A program made the position numbers and the translations under genes. A stretch of 64,000 nucleotides of DNA from JAPLJC01 sp052326585 (lineage in GTDB: Bacteria; Desulfobacterota; Desulfobaccia; Desulfobaccales; 0-14-0-80-60-11), in NCBI GenBank assembly GCA_052326585.1, contig JBKQLU010000028.1:26160-90159 (forward strand), read 5' to 3'. A model generated the notes under the pieces. It searched no databases and was not told the DNA's origin. It saw nothing but the letters and a program-made list of their open reading frames with translations. Positions within the stretch are counted from its first letter, which is position 1; each line of letters opens with the position of its first letter. Below are positions 53,104 through 61,534 of the stretch, in pieces.

Positions 53104-54879
53104 TTGGATAAGATGCTTGCTGCCGTCACCGCGGCCGTCTTACACGACCCGGATCTCATGACCGCGGATTTCATCGGCGCCCTAATGGGCGGCCATGGCA
53201 TGTTGAACCTGGCCGGGTTTAACGCTGCCAATGCCATCGCCCGAGAGATCTTGAAGGGAAAAAGTCTAAAGCTGGAGGCCTTGAACCAGCCCGAAATCGA
53301 GATGGACCACATCGTGCAATCGGGCGTCGAGGCCGCCAAAATTATGGGAGCCGACTCGGCCAATGCCGCCTTAATTACCGCGGCATTGTGCTATATGGCC
53401 GGCGCGAATGTCAGGGCCGGCGTGCCCTCGGGCAACCGCAAACTGGGGGCCATGGCGCGCCTGAAGGCCGGGGCCGCGAAAGGCTCAGTGTCGACTTTGC
53501 CCACGCCCAAGGCCAACAACAAGATTAGCGGTTTTCCTGCCGTCCATGAGATTTACCATTTGATGATGGAGGGGAAACTGACCCAGATTGATGGACGCTT
53601 TGTTCCTCCCGGGATTTCAGGTTCTCCTATCTGTGGCCATAGTGCCTTGGGGGAGGACTATATCTTCCCCGAGATAGCGGAAAACGGCGCCCGGGCCGGT
53701 ACCGAGGCTATGATGCGGGCCTACGCCGGGGCCGGCATGAAACCCAACCCATTCATCTCGGCGATCTTCGGCACCGCGGCAACTTTAGAAATCGTCCACC
53801 CGGATTCGCCCGCGCCCGACCGCTGCGGCCGCTCTTTTCAGGTCCCCATCCACCAGTTGGCCGGAGCGGCGGCAGCCCAGGCCGCCGGGCTTCCGGAGCT
53901 GATTCATTTCCGGGTGACCGGAGAGGAGTTCAAGACCGCCGCAGTGATAGGCGACCTGGGAATGATCCTGAAGGATATGGGAACGCCCACGGTTGTGGGG
54001 ATGCTGGCTTTCTACGAGATCTTCGGCTGCTTCGTCGAAAGTCCCCGGATCGGGGCGGGGGGGAGCGGGGGGCCCAAGACGGCGCCCATCGGCCACGTAC
54101 TGGCCGATGCCACTCTGGCATTGCGGACCCTGGCACGGACGGGGTCCATCTCCGAGGCGGCGGCGGTGATCCGCCAAAACAAGGAGACTTTTTTAGACCC
54201 GGAAATGGCAGCCCTGGAGGCCAATACGGTGGCCCGCAAAATGGAAGAAATCGAGAGCGGCCCAGTCTCCATGGCCCTGGTTCAGGGGACGGAGGATCGG
54301 ACCCTCCAGGCCATCGAGGCGCGGGTGCGCCTGACCCAGGAGGTCCTGGGGCGGGGCGGCACCCTGGCAGATGTCCTGAAAACCCTTGGGGAAAACCGGA
54401 TGCAGAAGGTGCAGGGGCGCACTGGGGAAATGCTTAGCAAGAGCCTGGGGAAAGAGGTGGAAGTCCGGATTGCCAATATGACCGGTGGCGGGCGCAGGTC
54501 CGGAAACCTGGGACGCAAGATTTGGGTTCTCGATCCGGATGCCGATGTGACCGTGCGGCTGGATGGAGAAGATTTTGAAATGCCGTCCTTCTGCACCAGG
54601 GCCGTCCTGGAAGCGGTCCTGCAGAAAGACGCCAAAAAGCTGGAGATCATGTCGTTGGCGGCCCCGGCCGTAGGCGAACTGCTGGTTTCCGGACATACCC
54701 TCTTGGATCTTCAGGTCCCGGCGGCGGTGGCGGCGATCCTCGGCCAATCTCCGGGGGAGGCGAGCAAAGAAGCGGTGCGTTCCGGGGCTCTGCTTTCGGG
54801 TGGGCTGCCGGGATGCGGACAGCGAACCGAAAAAGTTGCCCAATTGGCTCTGGACTTTTTCACCAAACAGCCAGATTAA
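53104..54879 (+). CDS. Unrecognised 591-residue cytosolic protein
   Basis: 591 residues from a TTG with GGAGGG nine bases upstream. No signal peptide and no clear membrane helix. It is rich in Ala and Gly with repeated GxxxA helices. Notable segments: a glycine- and proline-rich central part (FVPPGISGSPICGHSALGE), GAGGSGGPKTAPIGHVLADA, and a C-terminal domain with MTGGGRRSGNLGRKIWVLD and LPGCGQ. The conserved H/C/E content (ICGHSALGED) could be a metal or catalytic site. I cannot assign a family. It is 32 bases before the chaperonin gene, so the chaperonin may fold this protein. Confidence 0.7.
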   Translation: MDKMLAAVTAAVLHDPDLMTADFIGALMGGHGMLNLAGFNAANAIAREILKGKSLKLEALNQPEIEMDHIVQSGVEAAKIMGADSANAALITAALCYMAGANVRAGVPSGNRKLGAMARLKAGAAKGSVSTLPTPKANNKISGFPAVHEIYHLMMEGKLTQIDGRFVPPGISGSPICGHSALGEDYIFPEIAENGARAGTEAMMRAYAGAGMKPNPFISAIFGTAATLEIVHPDSPAPDRCGRSFQVPIHQLAGAAAAQAAGLPELIHFRVTGEEFKTAAVIGDLGMILKDMGTPTVVGMLAFYEIFGCFVESPRIGAGGSGGPKTAPIGHVLADATLALRTLARTGSISEAAAVIRQNKETFLDPEMAALEANTVARKMEEIESGPVSMALVQGTEDRTLQAIEARVRLTQEVLGRGGTLADVLKTLGENRMQKVQGRTGEMLSKSLGKEVEVRIANMTGGGRRSGNLGRKIWVLDPDADVTVRLDGEDFEMPSFCTRAVLEAVLQKDAKKLEIMSLAAPAVGELLVSGHTLLDLQVPAAVAAILGQSPGEASKEAVRSGALLSGGLPGCGQRTEKVAQLALDFFTKQPD

Positions 54880-54910
54880 AGACCTTGGCTGCTTAAGATA
54901 AGGAAACCTC

Positions 54911-56548
54911 ATGGCAGAGCAAAAAAGTGATATTCCTTCCTTTCTGATGGAAGGCACCCAGAGAACCAGAGGCCGAGACGCGCAGAGGATTAACATCATA
55001 GTCGCGCTCACCATCGCCGAGTCGGTGAAAACGACCTTGGGGCCCATGGGCATGGATAAAATGCTGGTGGACTCCCTGGGAGACCTGGTGGTGACCAACG
55101 ACGGCGCCACCATCCTGCGGGAAGTGGACGTCGATCATCCCATTGCCAAGATGATGGTCGAGGTAGCCCAAACGCAGGAGACCGCGGTGGGGGATGGCAC
55201 CACCACCGCGGTGGTGCTGGCTGGGGAGTTTTTGAAGGAAGGCGGGAAACTCCTGGATCAGGGGATCCACCCCACGGTGATTTCCCGGGGATTCCGCCTC
55301 GCGGCTGAAAAAAGCCAGGAAATTCTGGACAGTCTGGCTAGCGAAATTTCCGTCGCGGATAACGAGGTCCTGCGCAAGATTGCCGTTACCGCCATGACCG
55401 GCAAGGTGGCCGAGCGCGCCAAGGACCATCTCAGCAGCATCGTTGTTAAAGCCGCTAAAGCAGTGGCAGAGGATGATGGGGGCGGCCGGCTGGTCATCAA
55501 CCCGGAAAACATCAAGTTAGAGAGAAAGGACGGCGCCGGGATAGAGGCCACGGAATTCATCAGCGGTATCGTGCTCGACAAAGAACGGGTCCATCCGGCC
55601 ATGCCCAGCCGGGTGGAGCAGGCCAAGATTCTCCTTTTGAACTTCCCGCTGGAGCTGAAGGGAAAAGAAGGGGAAATCCACTTTACCGATCACCTTCAGC
55701 ACCAGGCCTGGGTGGAGAGCCGTAAGGAGTGGATCCGGGAGACGGTGCAGGCCATCAAGGCCTCCGGGGTCTCCGCCCTCTTTACTGAGCGGAATATCGA
55801 CGATATCGCCCAGTTTTACCTCGCCAAGGAAGGCATCTTTGCGGTCCGCCGGGTACGCGGCTCGGATATGGAGAAACTGGCCCGGGCCACTGGGGCAGAG
55901 ATTATGAACAACCTGGAGGAGCTCAGCAGCCAGCAATTGGGGGAGGCCGGGCGCATCGAACAGGTGCGGGTCAGCCGCGATTTCATGGTGTTTGTGAGCG
56001 GCTGCAAGGACCCCAAAGCGGTTAGTATTTTGATCCGGGGGGGCACGCAGCACATCGCTGGCGAAGTGGAGCGGACTATTGAAGATTGCCTGGGTGTAGT
56101 CAGTGCGGTGCTGGAGGACCGGAAGATTGTGGCCGGGGGAGGAGCCTGCGAGATTGAGCTGGCCCGGCAGCTGCGCCAGTTCGCCAAGGAAATCCGGGGC
56201 CGGGAACAGTTGGCGGTGAGAGCCTTTGCCGAGGCGTTGGAAGTGATTCCCCGGGCCCTGGCCGAAAACGCCGGATTGGACCAGATCGACCTGGTAATGG
56301 AGCTGGTGGCCCGTAACGAAAAAGAAGGGTCCCACATCGGCTTGGACATCTTCGACGGGAGGGTCAAAGACATGTTCGCCGAAGGAGTGGTCGAACCGGT
56401 GCGGGTCAAGAAGCAGGCTATAAGCTCGGCCAGTGAAGTGGCCATGATGATCCTGCGCATCGATGATATGATTGCTGCCTCCAAAATCGGCAAGGTCCCC
56501 CCACTCCCGGCGGGAATGGGGAACCCTGAAAAGATGAGAGGGAGGTAA
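54911..56548 (+). CDS. Group II (archaeal/thermosome-type) chaperonin
   Basis: 545 residues, the usual length for thermosome/CCT subunits. Family hallmarks in order: RINIIVALTIAESVKTTLGPMGMDKML (split), TNDGATIL, the ATPase loop GDGTTT (GDGTTTAVVLAGE), MTGK, the apical domain with FTERNIDDIAQFYLAKEGIFAVRRV, and GGGACEIELARQL near the C-terminus. A helical-protrusion-like stretch around 250-285 predicts a built-in lid, so no GroES is needed. It ends without GGM repeats. Bacteria normally use GroEL; archaeal-like ones are known in some Firmicutes. Its place inside a catabolic operon suggests a dedicated client. Confidence 0.95.
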   Translation: MAEQKSDIPSFLMEGTQRTRGRDAQRINIIVALTIAESVKTTLGPMGMDKMLVDSLGDLVVTNDGATILREVDVDHPIAKMMVEVAQTQETAVGDGTTTAVVLAGEFLKEGGKLLDQGIHPTVISRGFRLAAEKSQEILDSLASEISVADNEVLRKIAVTAMTGKVAERAKDHLSSIVVKAAKAVAEDDGGGRLVINPENIKLERKDGAGIEATEFISGIVLDKERVHPAMPSRVEQAKILLLNFPLELKGKEGEIHFTDHLQHQAWVESRKEWIRETVQAIKASGVSALFTERNIDDIAQFYLAKEGIFAVRRVRGSDMEKLARATGAEIMNNLEELSSQQLGEAGRIEQVRVSRDFMVFVSGCKDPKAVSILIRGGTQHIAGEVERTIEDCLGVVSAVLEDRKIVAGGGACEIELARQLRQFAKEIRGREQLAVRAFAEALEVIPRALAENAGLDQIDLVMELVARNEKEGSHIGLDIFDGRVKDMFAEGVVEPVRVKKQAISSASEVAMMILRIDDMIAASKIGKVPPLPAGMGNPEKMRGR

Positions 56549-56549
56549 A

Positions 56550-57284
56550 ATGGAAAAGACTCACAGAGCCATCGCCAGACAGCTTAATATTCCCAAACTG
56601 AAAAAGGATAAGCGCACCCTGCAAAGGAGGGTTTACGAGCACGTGCGCAGGGAAATTGTTAACGGGAGTCTCAAATGGGGCGAGAGGCTCTCGGAGGACT
56701 CACTGGCCGGCTCTTTCAACGTGAGCCGGACGCCGGTGCGGGAGGCCATCTTCCAGCTGGTGCAGGAAGGGCTGGTAACCAAAGAGCCCCATAACTGCTT
56801 CTACGTGCGGAAATTCACCCATGCCGACATAGAGGAAGTCTTCCGCCTGAGATCAGTCCTGGAACCCCTGGTCCTGGAGACGTTGTGGGAGAAGTTGGAT
56901 GCAGGCGTGATCGCAGAGCTTCAGGATAATTTAGACCAATGCCAGACACTCCTCCAGAAAGGGGATACTGCACAGATCTTTCCATTCGTGGCCGAGTTTC
57001 ATGAGATCATCTACCGGGCCGCGGCCAGCCCCAAGTTGCTGGAAGTTCTGCGCGGCCTGGGAGGAGATATGCTGCAGAATCGCGGTCTGGCCGTTAAGAA
57101 AAAAGGGGTCCTGGCAGATTTTGTCGATCATCATCGTCAGATGCTTGAGGCCTTGATCGCCAAAGATAAGGCCCTGGCCGAAAAGATCATGAGAGATCAT
57201 TTGGAAGAAGGAAGGAATTGTGCCCTGGAAGTCGTAGCTCTGGAGAGTCTTGACAATGGGACGCGGACGGTGCGGGCTATCTAA
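56550..57284 (+). CDS. GntR-family regulator with FCD domain
   Basis: 244 residues, one base after the chaperonin stop. An N-terminal winged HTH (about 25-95, RLSEDSLAGSFNVSRTPVREAIFQLVQEGLV) and a C-terminal all-helical FCD ligand domain (about 100-225) with metal-binding histidines (EFHEIIYRAA, DHHRQMLEAL). FadR-subfamily members bind TNGTnnnACNA-type sites and release them on ligand binding. The TTGTATACAA palindrome at the cluster promoter is a matching target, so autoregulation and substrate induction are likely. Confidence 0.92.
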   Translation: MEKTHRAIARQLNIPKLKKDKRTLQRRVYEHVRREIVNGSLKWGERLSEDSLAGSFNVSRTPVREAIFQLVQEGLVTKEPHNCFYVRKFTHADIEEVFRLRSVLEPLVLETLWEKLDAGVIAELQDNLDQCQTLLQKGDTAQIFPFVAEFHEIIYRAAASPKLLEVLRGLGGDMLQNRGLAVKKKGVLADFVDHHRQMLEALIAKDKALAEKIMRDHLEEGRNCALEVVALESLDNGTRTVRAI

Positions 57285-57363
57285 TGGAGAGACGCCCTGC
57301 TTCACAGTTTAATGGGGAATGGCTGACAACTTCTTTAAGAGGAATCTGAGGAGGGAAAGTGAA

Positions 57364-58398
57364 ATGAAAGACCGGATGCATGCTTCTAAGAAGGTTATAG
57401 GTTCCTGGGCCATTGCCCTGATGATCGGGCTGGCGATGTTTGTCGCTACTGCTTTGCCGGCCAATGCCGAGCAAGAGGTGAGATTTGGTTACCTGGTTGC
57501 GGACCAACTCCACCAATACATCATCCCCATCGGCATCGGCAAGGGCTACTTTGAGCAGGAAGGGGTGAAGCTGAAGGCCCAGAATTATGCCTCGGCGGGT
57601 GTATTGATGGGGGGCCTGGTCGCCAATGATATCGACGTCGCCGTCGTAGGGGTGTCCGGCGCCATGATTTTCAAGGCCAATGGCAACGACGTGGTGATCA
57701 TCGGCACTCAAAACCATGGTGGCTCCGCACTCGTAGTCGATCCCTCGATCCAGAAATTTGAGGATCTGAAGGACCAGCCGGTCGGCGATCCGGGGGTCGC
57801 CTCCAACCACCACACCTTGCTGGGCATGCTGCAGGAAAAGTATCATACCCACGTGAAAAATTTAACCATCAAACCGACGGACATGCCCGTCTTTGCCAAG
57901 AATAAGGAAGTCAAGGGGCTTATCTGCTACGAACCTTGGCCCACCCGCGTTATGGAATTCGCCGGCTGGAAGAGACTCTTTTCTTCCAATGAGATCATGG
58001 AGGACCAGCAGTGCTGCGTGTTGGTAAGTTCCGCCAAATACATCAAGGAGCATCCCGACGAGATCTACAAAATTGCGAAAGTGAACGCCGAATCGATCAA
58101 GTACATCCGGGACCATAAAGACGAGGCGATGAAAATGATCAGCAAGGCTACCGGCCTCGACGACCAGCTCCTCGAGAACGCCTATCCGAACATGATTTTC
58201 CCGTGGCCGCCCAGAGTGAACGGGGATACCGCTAAGCAGCTCCTGCAAGGAATCATCACCGCCAAAGTGATTAATGGAGACAACATCAAGCCCGACATTA
58301 ATACCTGGTGGAATACGTTAAACGATGACTCCTTTGAAAAACGGCTGGAAACTGAGGGCTACATCGCCAAGTTGGAAAAACAAGATGTAAAACCTTAA
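57364..58398 (+). CDS. ABC importer substrate-binding protein, NMT1/SsuA-like
   Basis: 344 residues from the ATG at 57364 with GAGGAGGGAAAGTGA upstream; a frame open 15 codons earlier has no ribosome site. Signal peptide to ...LPANAE. The NMT1/SsuA-type fold is clear: VRFGYLVADQLHQYIIPIGIGKGYFEQEGVKL..., then DIDVAVVGVSGAMIF and LICYEPWPTRV. Family members bind sulfonates, taurine, pyrimidine precursors or similar small molecules. It begins the transport part of the cluster. The ligand is not predictable here. Confidence 0.92.
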   Translation: MKDRMHASKKVIGSWAIALMIGLAMFVATALPANAEQEVRFGYLVADQLHQYIIPIGIGKGYFEQEGVKLKAQNYASAGVLMGGLVANDIDVAVVGVSGAMIFKANGNDVVIIGTQNHGGSALVVDPSIQKFEDLKDQPVGDPGVASNHHTLLGMLQEKYHTHVKNLTIKPTDMPVFAKNKEVKGLICYEPWPTRVMEFAGWKRLFSSNEIMEDQQCCVLVSSAKYIKEHPDEIYKIAKVNAESIKYIRDHKDEAMKMISKATGLDDQLLENAYPNMIFPWPPRVNGDTAKQLLQGIITAKVINGDNIKPDINTWWNTLNDDSFEKRLETEGYIAKLEKQDVKP

Positions 58399-58463
58399 CT
58401 CGGAAAAGACCGGGGAGCCCGGAGGTGAGGGTAACCTCCGGGCCCCGAAACGGAGTGCACGGG

Positions 58464-59309
58464 ATGGATAATTCCCCTGAAATCGTGGCGGCTGAGAGCG
58501 CGCCAGCTATTAAACCCCCCAGTTCTCTGCTGATCAAAACGCTGCGGAGCGATTGGGCTTTCAATATTTTATCGGTTGTGATCGCCCTGGCCTTATGGAG
58601 CGTCACTGCCAGGTATCTTCACTCCACCCTCGTGCCGGGGCCGGCAAAGGTGTGGCAGGCCACTATTCATCTGGTCCGGTTCGGCGATGTGGATGGCTTC
58701 ACTATTTCCCAACACATTGAAGCCAGCCTCATCCGCATCCTGGCTGGCTTTGGACTGGCCTGCGTCTTAGGGATTCCCCTCGGGCTCTGGATGGGGCTCT
58801 GCCCCAGTGTCTATGCCCGGACCCGCGCGGTCATCGAACCCATCCGGTTCATCCCGCCCATCGCCTGGATTCCCATGGCCATCGTTATCCTGATCGGCTT
58901 TTCCCGCTATGTGTTCCTGATCTGGCTGGGGGCCTTTTTTCCTATCTGGATCAATACGATGGTGGGCGTAGGACGGGTCAATGAAATCCATATGAACGTG
59001 GCCAAAGTCTTTGGCGCCAGCAAGTGGACCCGGATCCGCAAGGTCGTCATCCCGTCCGTGATGCCGGACATCTTCTCGGGGATGCGAGTGGCGCTGGGGA
59101 TGGCCTGGATGTGCATCGTCGCCGCCGAAATGATCGGCGGCGAGTCGGTGGGCGTCGGCCGCCTCATCTTGAAATACGCCGAACTGATGGAACTGGGGCC
59201 GGTTATCTCGGGCATGTTGATCATCGGCGTCATCGGGTTCGCCATGAACGAGATCCTGCTCATCGTCGAAAAGAAGATGTTTAAGTGGCGCTGGGAGGTT
59301 TCTCTATGA
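58464..59309 (+). CDS. ABC importer permease, SsuC/TauC-like
   Basis: 281 residues from the ATG at 58464 (GGAG eight bases upstream); a GTG 13 codons earlier is possible. Six membrane helices and the inner-membrane EAA-like loop (NVAKVFGASKWTRIRKVVIPSVMPDIFSGM) that docks the ATPase. Similar to sulfonate/nitrate/taurine permeases. Its stop overlaps the start of the first ATPase gene (ATGA). Confidence 0.93.
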   Translation: MDNSPEIVAAESAPAIKPPSSLLIKTLRSDWAFNILSVVIALALWSVTARYLHSTLVPGPAKVWQATIHLVRFGDVDGFTISQHIEASLIRILAGFGLACVLGIPLGLWMGLCPSVYARTRAVIEPIRFIPPIAWIPMAIVILIGFSRYVFLIWLGAFFPIWINTMVGVGRVNEIHMNVAKVFGASKWTRIRKVVIPSVMPDIFSGMRVALGMAWMCIVAAEMIGGESVGVGRLILKYAELMELGPVISGMLIIGVIGFAMNEILLIVEKKMFKWRWEVSL

Positions 59310-60106
59310 CGGCTGGCGGCAAGGTCCGAAGCAAGACAGCCACCGAGCCGGGCGAGGACCACGGTTTGGCCAAAGAGAAAATCAGCGTTCGAGTGAAAAA
59401 GTCCTTCGGGGACTTTCAGTGCCTGCGGAACATCCAGTTCGACGTCCGGGAGAATGAGTTCTTGTGCCTCGTCGGGCCGAGCGGCTGCGGCAAGACGGTT
59501 CTGATGGAGATCATCGCGGGTCTCATGGCGCCCACCCAAGGCCAGGTGACCATCGACGGCGAACCCATCGATCCGGCCCGCCACAACATCAGCCTGGTCT
59601 TCCAAGAACCCTCCTGCCTGCCCTGGCGGACGGTTTGGGACGATGTCAAATTCGGCTTGGAGATCAAAGGGGTCGATGAAAAAGAGGCCAATGAGCGCAT
59701 TGGCAAGATCCTGGAGATCGTCGGCCTGAAGGGCTATGAAAAATATTTTCCCAACCAGATCTCCGGGGGGATGAAACAGCGGGTGGCGATCGCCCGGGCC
59801 TTTGTGACCCATCCGGACCTCCTGCTCATGGATGAGCCCTTCGGCCATTTGGACGCCCAGACGCGCTACTTCATGCAAATCGAGGTTCTGCGGATTTGGG
59901 AGCAGATGAAACGGACGGTAATTTTTGTGACCAACAACGTGGAAGAGGCGGTGTTTCTGGGCGAGCGGGTCCTGGCCTTCTCGCCCCCACCTGCGGAAAT
60001 CCGGGCGGTAGTCCCGATCAATCTACCCCGGCCCCGGGATGTCACCGCACCCAATTTTCTCTCCTTGCGCAAAGAAATCACCAGTTTTTATGAGGTCAGC
60101 ATATGA
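59306..60106 (+). CDS. ABC importer ATPase 1, SsuB/TauB-like
   Basis: 266 residues from an ATG overlapping the permease stop, with GGGAGGTTTCT upstream. Walker A GPSGCGKT, Q-loop VFQEPSCLPWRTVWDD, signature ISGGMKQRVAIARAF, Walker B LLLMDEPFGHLD and an H-switch where Asn-Asn replaces the usual TH (VTNNVEEAVFLG). The missing H-loop histidine suggests weak or no hydrolysis at its own site. It is followed by a second ATPase with a normal histidine, so the two may form a heterodimer. Confidence 0.92.
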   Translation: MTAGGKVRSKTATEPGEDHGLAKEKISVRVKKSFGDFQCLRNIQFDVRENEFLCLVGPSGCGKTVLMEIIAGLMAPTQGQVTIDGEPIDPARHNISLVFQEPSCLPWRTVWDDVKFGLEIKGVDEKEANERIGKILEIVGLKGYEKYFPNQISGGMKQRVAIARAFVTHPDLLLMDEPFGHLDAQTRYFMQIEVLRIWEQMKRTVIFVTNNVEEAVFLGERVLAFSPPPAEIRAVVPINLPRPRDVTAPNFLSLRKEITSFYEVSI

Positions 60107-60861
60107 GTGGCACCGACTTGGGAGAGAAGGAAAAAATTGTCTTCAAATCCTTCAGCAAGTCCTTCGGCGGCCTTCTGGTTTTGGATAACCTTAACTTCAC
60201 AGTTCGGGAGAGAGACTTCCTCTGCATCGTGGGGCCTACCGGATGCGGCAAAACTACCCTCTGCAACCTGATCACCACGTTGCTCTCACCCACGCAGGGA
60301 ACGGTTCATATCAACGGCGCCCCGGCCGACCCGCGGAAACACAACATTGGCTTTGTCTTTCAGGAACCCTCCTGCCTGCCGTGGCGGACCGTTTGGGACG
60401 ATATCAAACTCGGCTTGGAGATCAAAGGCTACGACCAGGAAGAGATAGACAAGAGGACCGGGCAGATCATTGAACTGGTGGGGCTGAAGGGGTTCGAAGC
60501 CTATTATCCTAGGCAACTCTCCGGCGGCATGAAGCAGAGGGTCGCCATCGCCCGGGCCTTTGTAACCGAGCCGGATCTCTTGCTGATGGACGAGCCCTTC
60601 GGGGAGTTGGACATCAAGACCCGGTTCTTTATGATGGATGAGGTCCTGAAGCTCTGGCAGGCGATCAAGGCGACGATAATTTACGTGACCCATAACCTGG
60701 AAGAGGCCGTCTATCTGGGCCAGCAGATCATGGTGCTGTCTCAGAAACCGACCCGCATCAAGGCTATGATCCCCGTGAACTTGCCTCATCCCAGGGACTA
60801 TGCCGACCCTGCGTTCATTGAGATCCGCAAGGAAGTCACGGACTTGGTGAAATGGTGGTGA
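60103..60861 (+). CDS. ABC importer ATPase 2, SsuB/TauB-like
   Basis: 252 residues; its ATG overlaps the stop of ATPase 1 (ATGA). Walker A GPTGCGKT, Q-loop VFQEPSCLPWRTVWDD, signature LSGGMKQRVAIARAF, Walker B LLLMDEPFGELD, and the H-loop histidine in VTHNLEEAVYLG. It is close to ATPase 1 in the core, so it came from gene duplication. With one permease gene (a homodimer), a mixed ATPase pair is expected. Confidence 0.93.
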   Translation: MSGTDLGEKEKIVFKSFSKSFGGLLVLDNLNFTVRERDFLCIVGPTGCGKTTLCNLITTLLSPTQGTVHINGAPADPRKHNIGFVFQEPSCLPWRTVWDDIKLGLEIKGYDQEEIDKRTGQIIELVGLKGFEAYYPRQLSGGMKQRVAIARAFVTEPDLLLMDEPFGELDIKTRFFMMDEVLKLWQAIKATIIYVTHNLEEAVYLGQQIMVLSQKPTRIKAMIPVNLPHPRDYADPAFIEIRKEVTDLVKWW

Positions 60862-60863
60862 AC

Positions 60864-60931
60864 CGGAAGCAGATTGACAAGGCGGGAGCGTGGATGGGAG
60901 AGAAGCGGAAGCGGATTGAGAAGGCGGGAGC
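60864..60931 (+). repeat. In-frame 42-base tandem duplication at the 5' end of the C_GCAxxG gene
   Basis: CGGAAGCAGATTGACAAGGC... at 60864-60889 is repeated with 24 of 26 bases at 60906-60931. The period is 42 bases (14 codons): RKQIDKAGAWMGEK then RKRIEKAGAEAAER. It spans the preferred start codon at 60894. Confidence 0.6.
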
Positions 60932-61397
60932 CGAAGCTGCGGAAAGATATCGTGTCGGCTGGACCTGACCCGAGGCCATTCTCCTTAGTCTTAGGGAGAA
61001 TCAATTGCTGGAGGTCTCTGATGAAGTGGTCAAGTGTTCTACCCCCTTGGGGGCCGGGCTGGGGTACAGCCAAAAAATGTGTGGCGCCCTTATTACTGCC
61101 GTCTTGGCCCTGGGGGTGAAATACGGGCGCACCGACCTCGAAATCAGCCGCAGGCCATCCTGGAGTAGGGGATACCGTCTGGTTGAATGCTTTGAGAAGC
61201 ACTTTCAGACTGTATCCTGCGCCGAGCTGACCAAGGAGTTTAAGGATTTCTGCTCTCCGGAGCGAATCTCCCACTGTATGGGGATCATCGACTTTGCTAC
61301 CCAGGAAGCAGCAAATTTTCTCTCATACCCTGATGAATCCTACCCCGACCCTGACAAAGAAGAGTATTTTGCGCGCCGGGAAAAGAAGTCCACTTGA
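60894..61397 (+). CDS. C_GCAxxG_C_C redox protein, predicted selenoprotein (in-frame TGA)
   Basis: Read through one TGA (60966-60968) this is a 167-residue protein. The ATG at 60894 has GGCGGGAGCGTGG upstream; the frame is open to an ATG at 60852. Before the TGA: AGAEAAERYRVGWT; after it: PEAILLSLRE, then GAGLGYSQKMCGALITAVLALG and VSCAELTKEF...HCMGIIDFATQEA. In the C_GCAxxG_C_C family the sequence is AxxxFxxGxNCxEAVL, so the TGA falls exactly at the first conserved cysteine (residue 25). A SECIS-like hairpin follows. Without read-through only an N-terminally cut product from a TTG at 61005 could be made. Likely a thiol/selenol redox protein serving the cluster. Confidence 0.75.
60978..61001 (+). 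promoter_or_regulatory. Candidate bacterial SECIS element
   Basis: ATTCTCC pairs with GGAGAAT, extended by T-G and T-A, closing a loop AGTCTT. Counting the U of the UGA as 1, the loop G and U are positions 23 and 24, the same as the essential G23-U24 of the E. coli fdhF SECIS as I recall it, whose loop is also ...GUCU. Stem length and distance fit SelB recognition. Confidence 0.65.
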
Positions 61398-61407
61398 CCT
61401 TTTGGGG

Positions 61408-61478
61408 TCAGGGATGAGGCCCCCTGATTTCAATGATTGCAGGTTTAAGTTGCGGGGATGGGAACGGAAAAGCAACTT
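61408..61478 (+). other. Two leader hairpins upstream of the methyltransferase genes
   Basis: TCAGGG/CCCTGA at 61408-61427 followed by TTT, and AAGTTGC/GCAACTT at 61447-61478 with an 18-base loop. They lie in the 137-base gap between the selenoprotein candidate and the MtrH gene. The first may be a weak terminator; the second matches no riboswitch I know. Confidence 0.35.
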
Positions 61479-61534
61479 CAGTCTCAATATAGCTGGTGGC
61501 GGTAATCCAATCTTCCCGGACAGGAGGAGCGAAT

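Noticed and set aside
61005..61397. C_GCAxxG_C_C gene starting at TTG 61005
   Set aside because: This start has no good ribosome site and leaves out the first helix and the first redox residue of the family. Read-through of the TGA gives the complete family protein.
61398..61534. Cobalamin riboswitch before the methyltransferase genes
   Set aside because: I looked for the B12-box and the long adenosylcobalamin fold. Only two simple hairpins are present.
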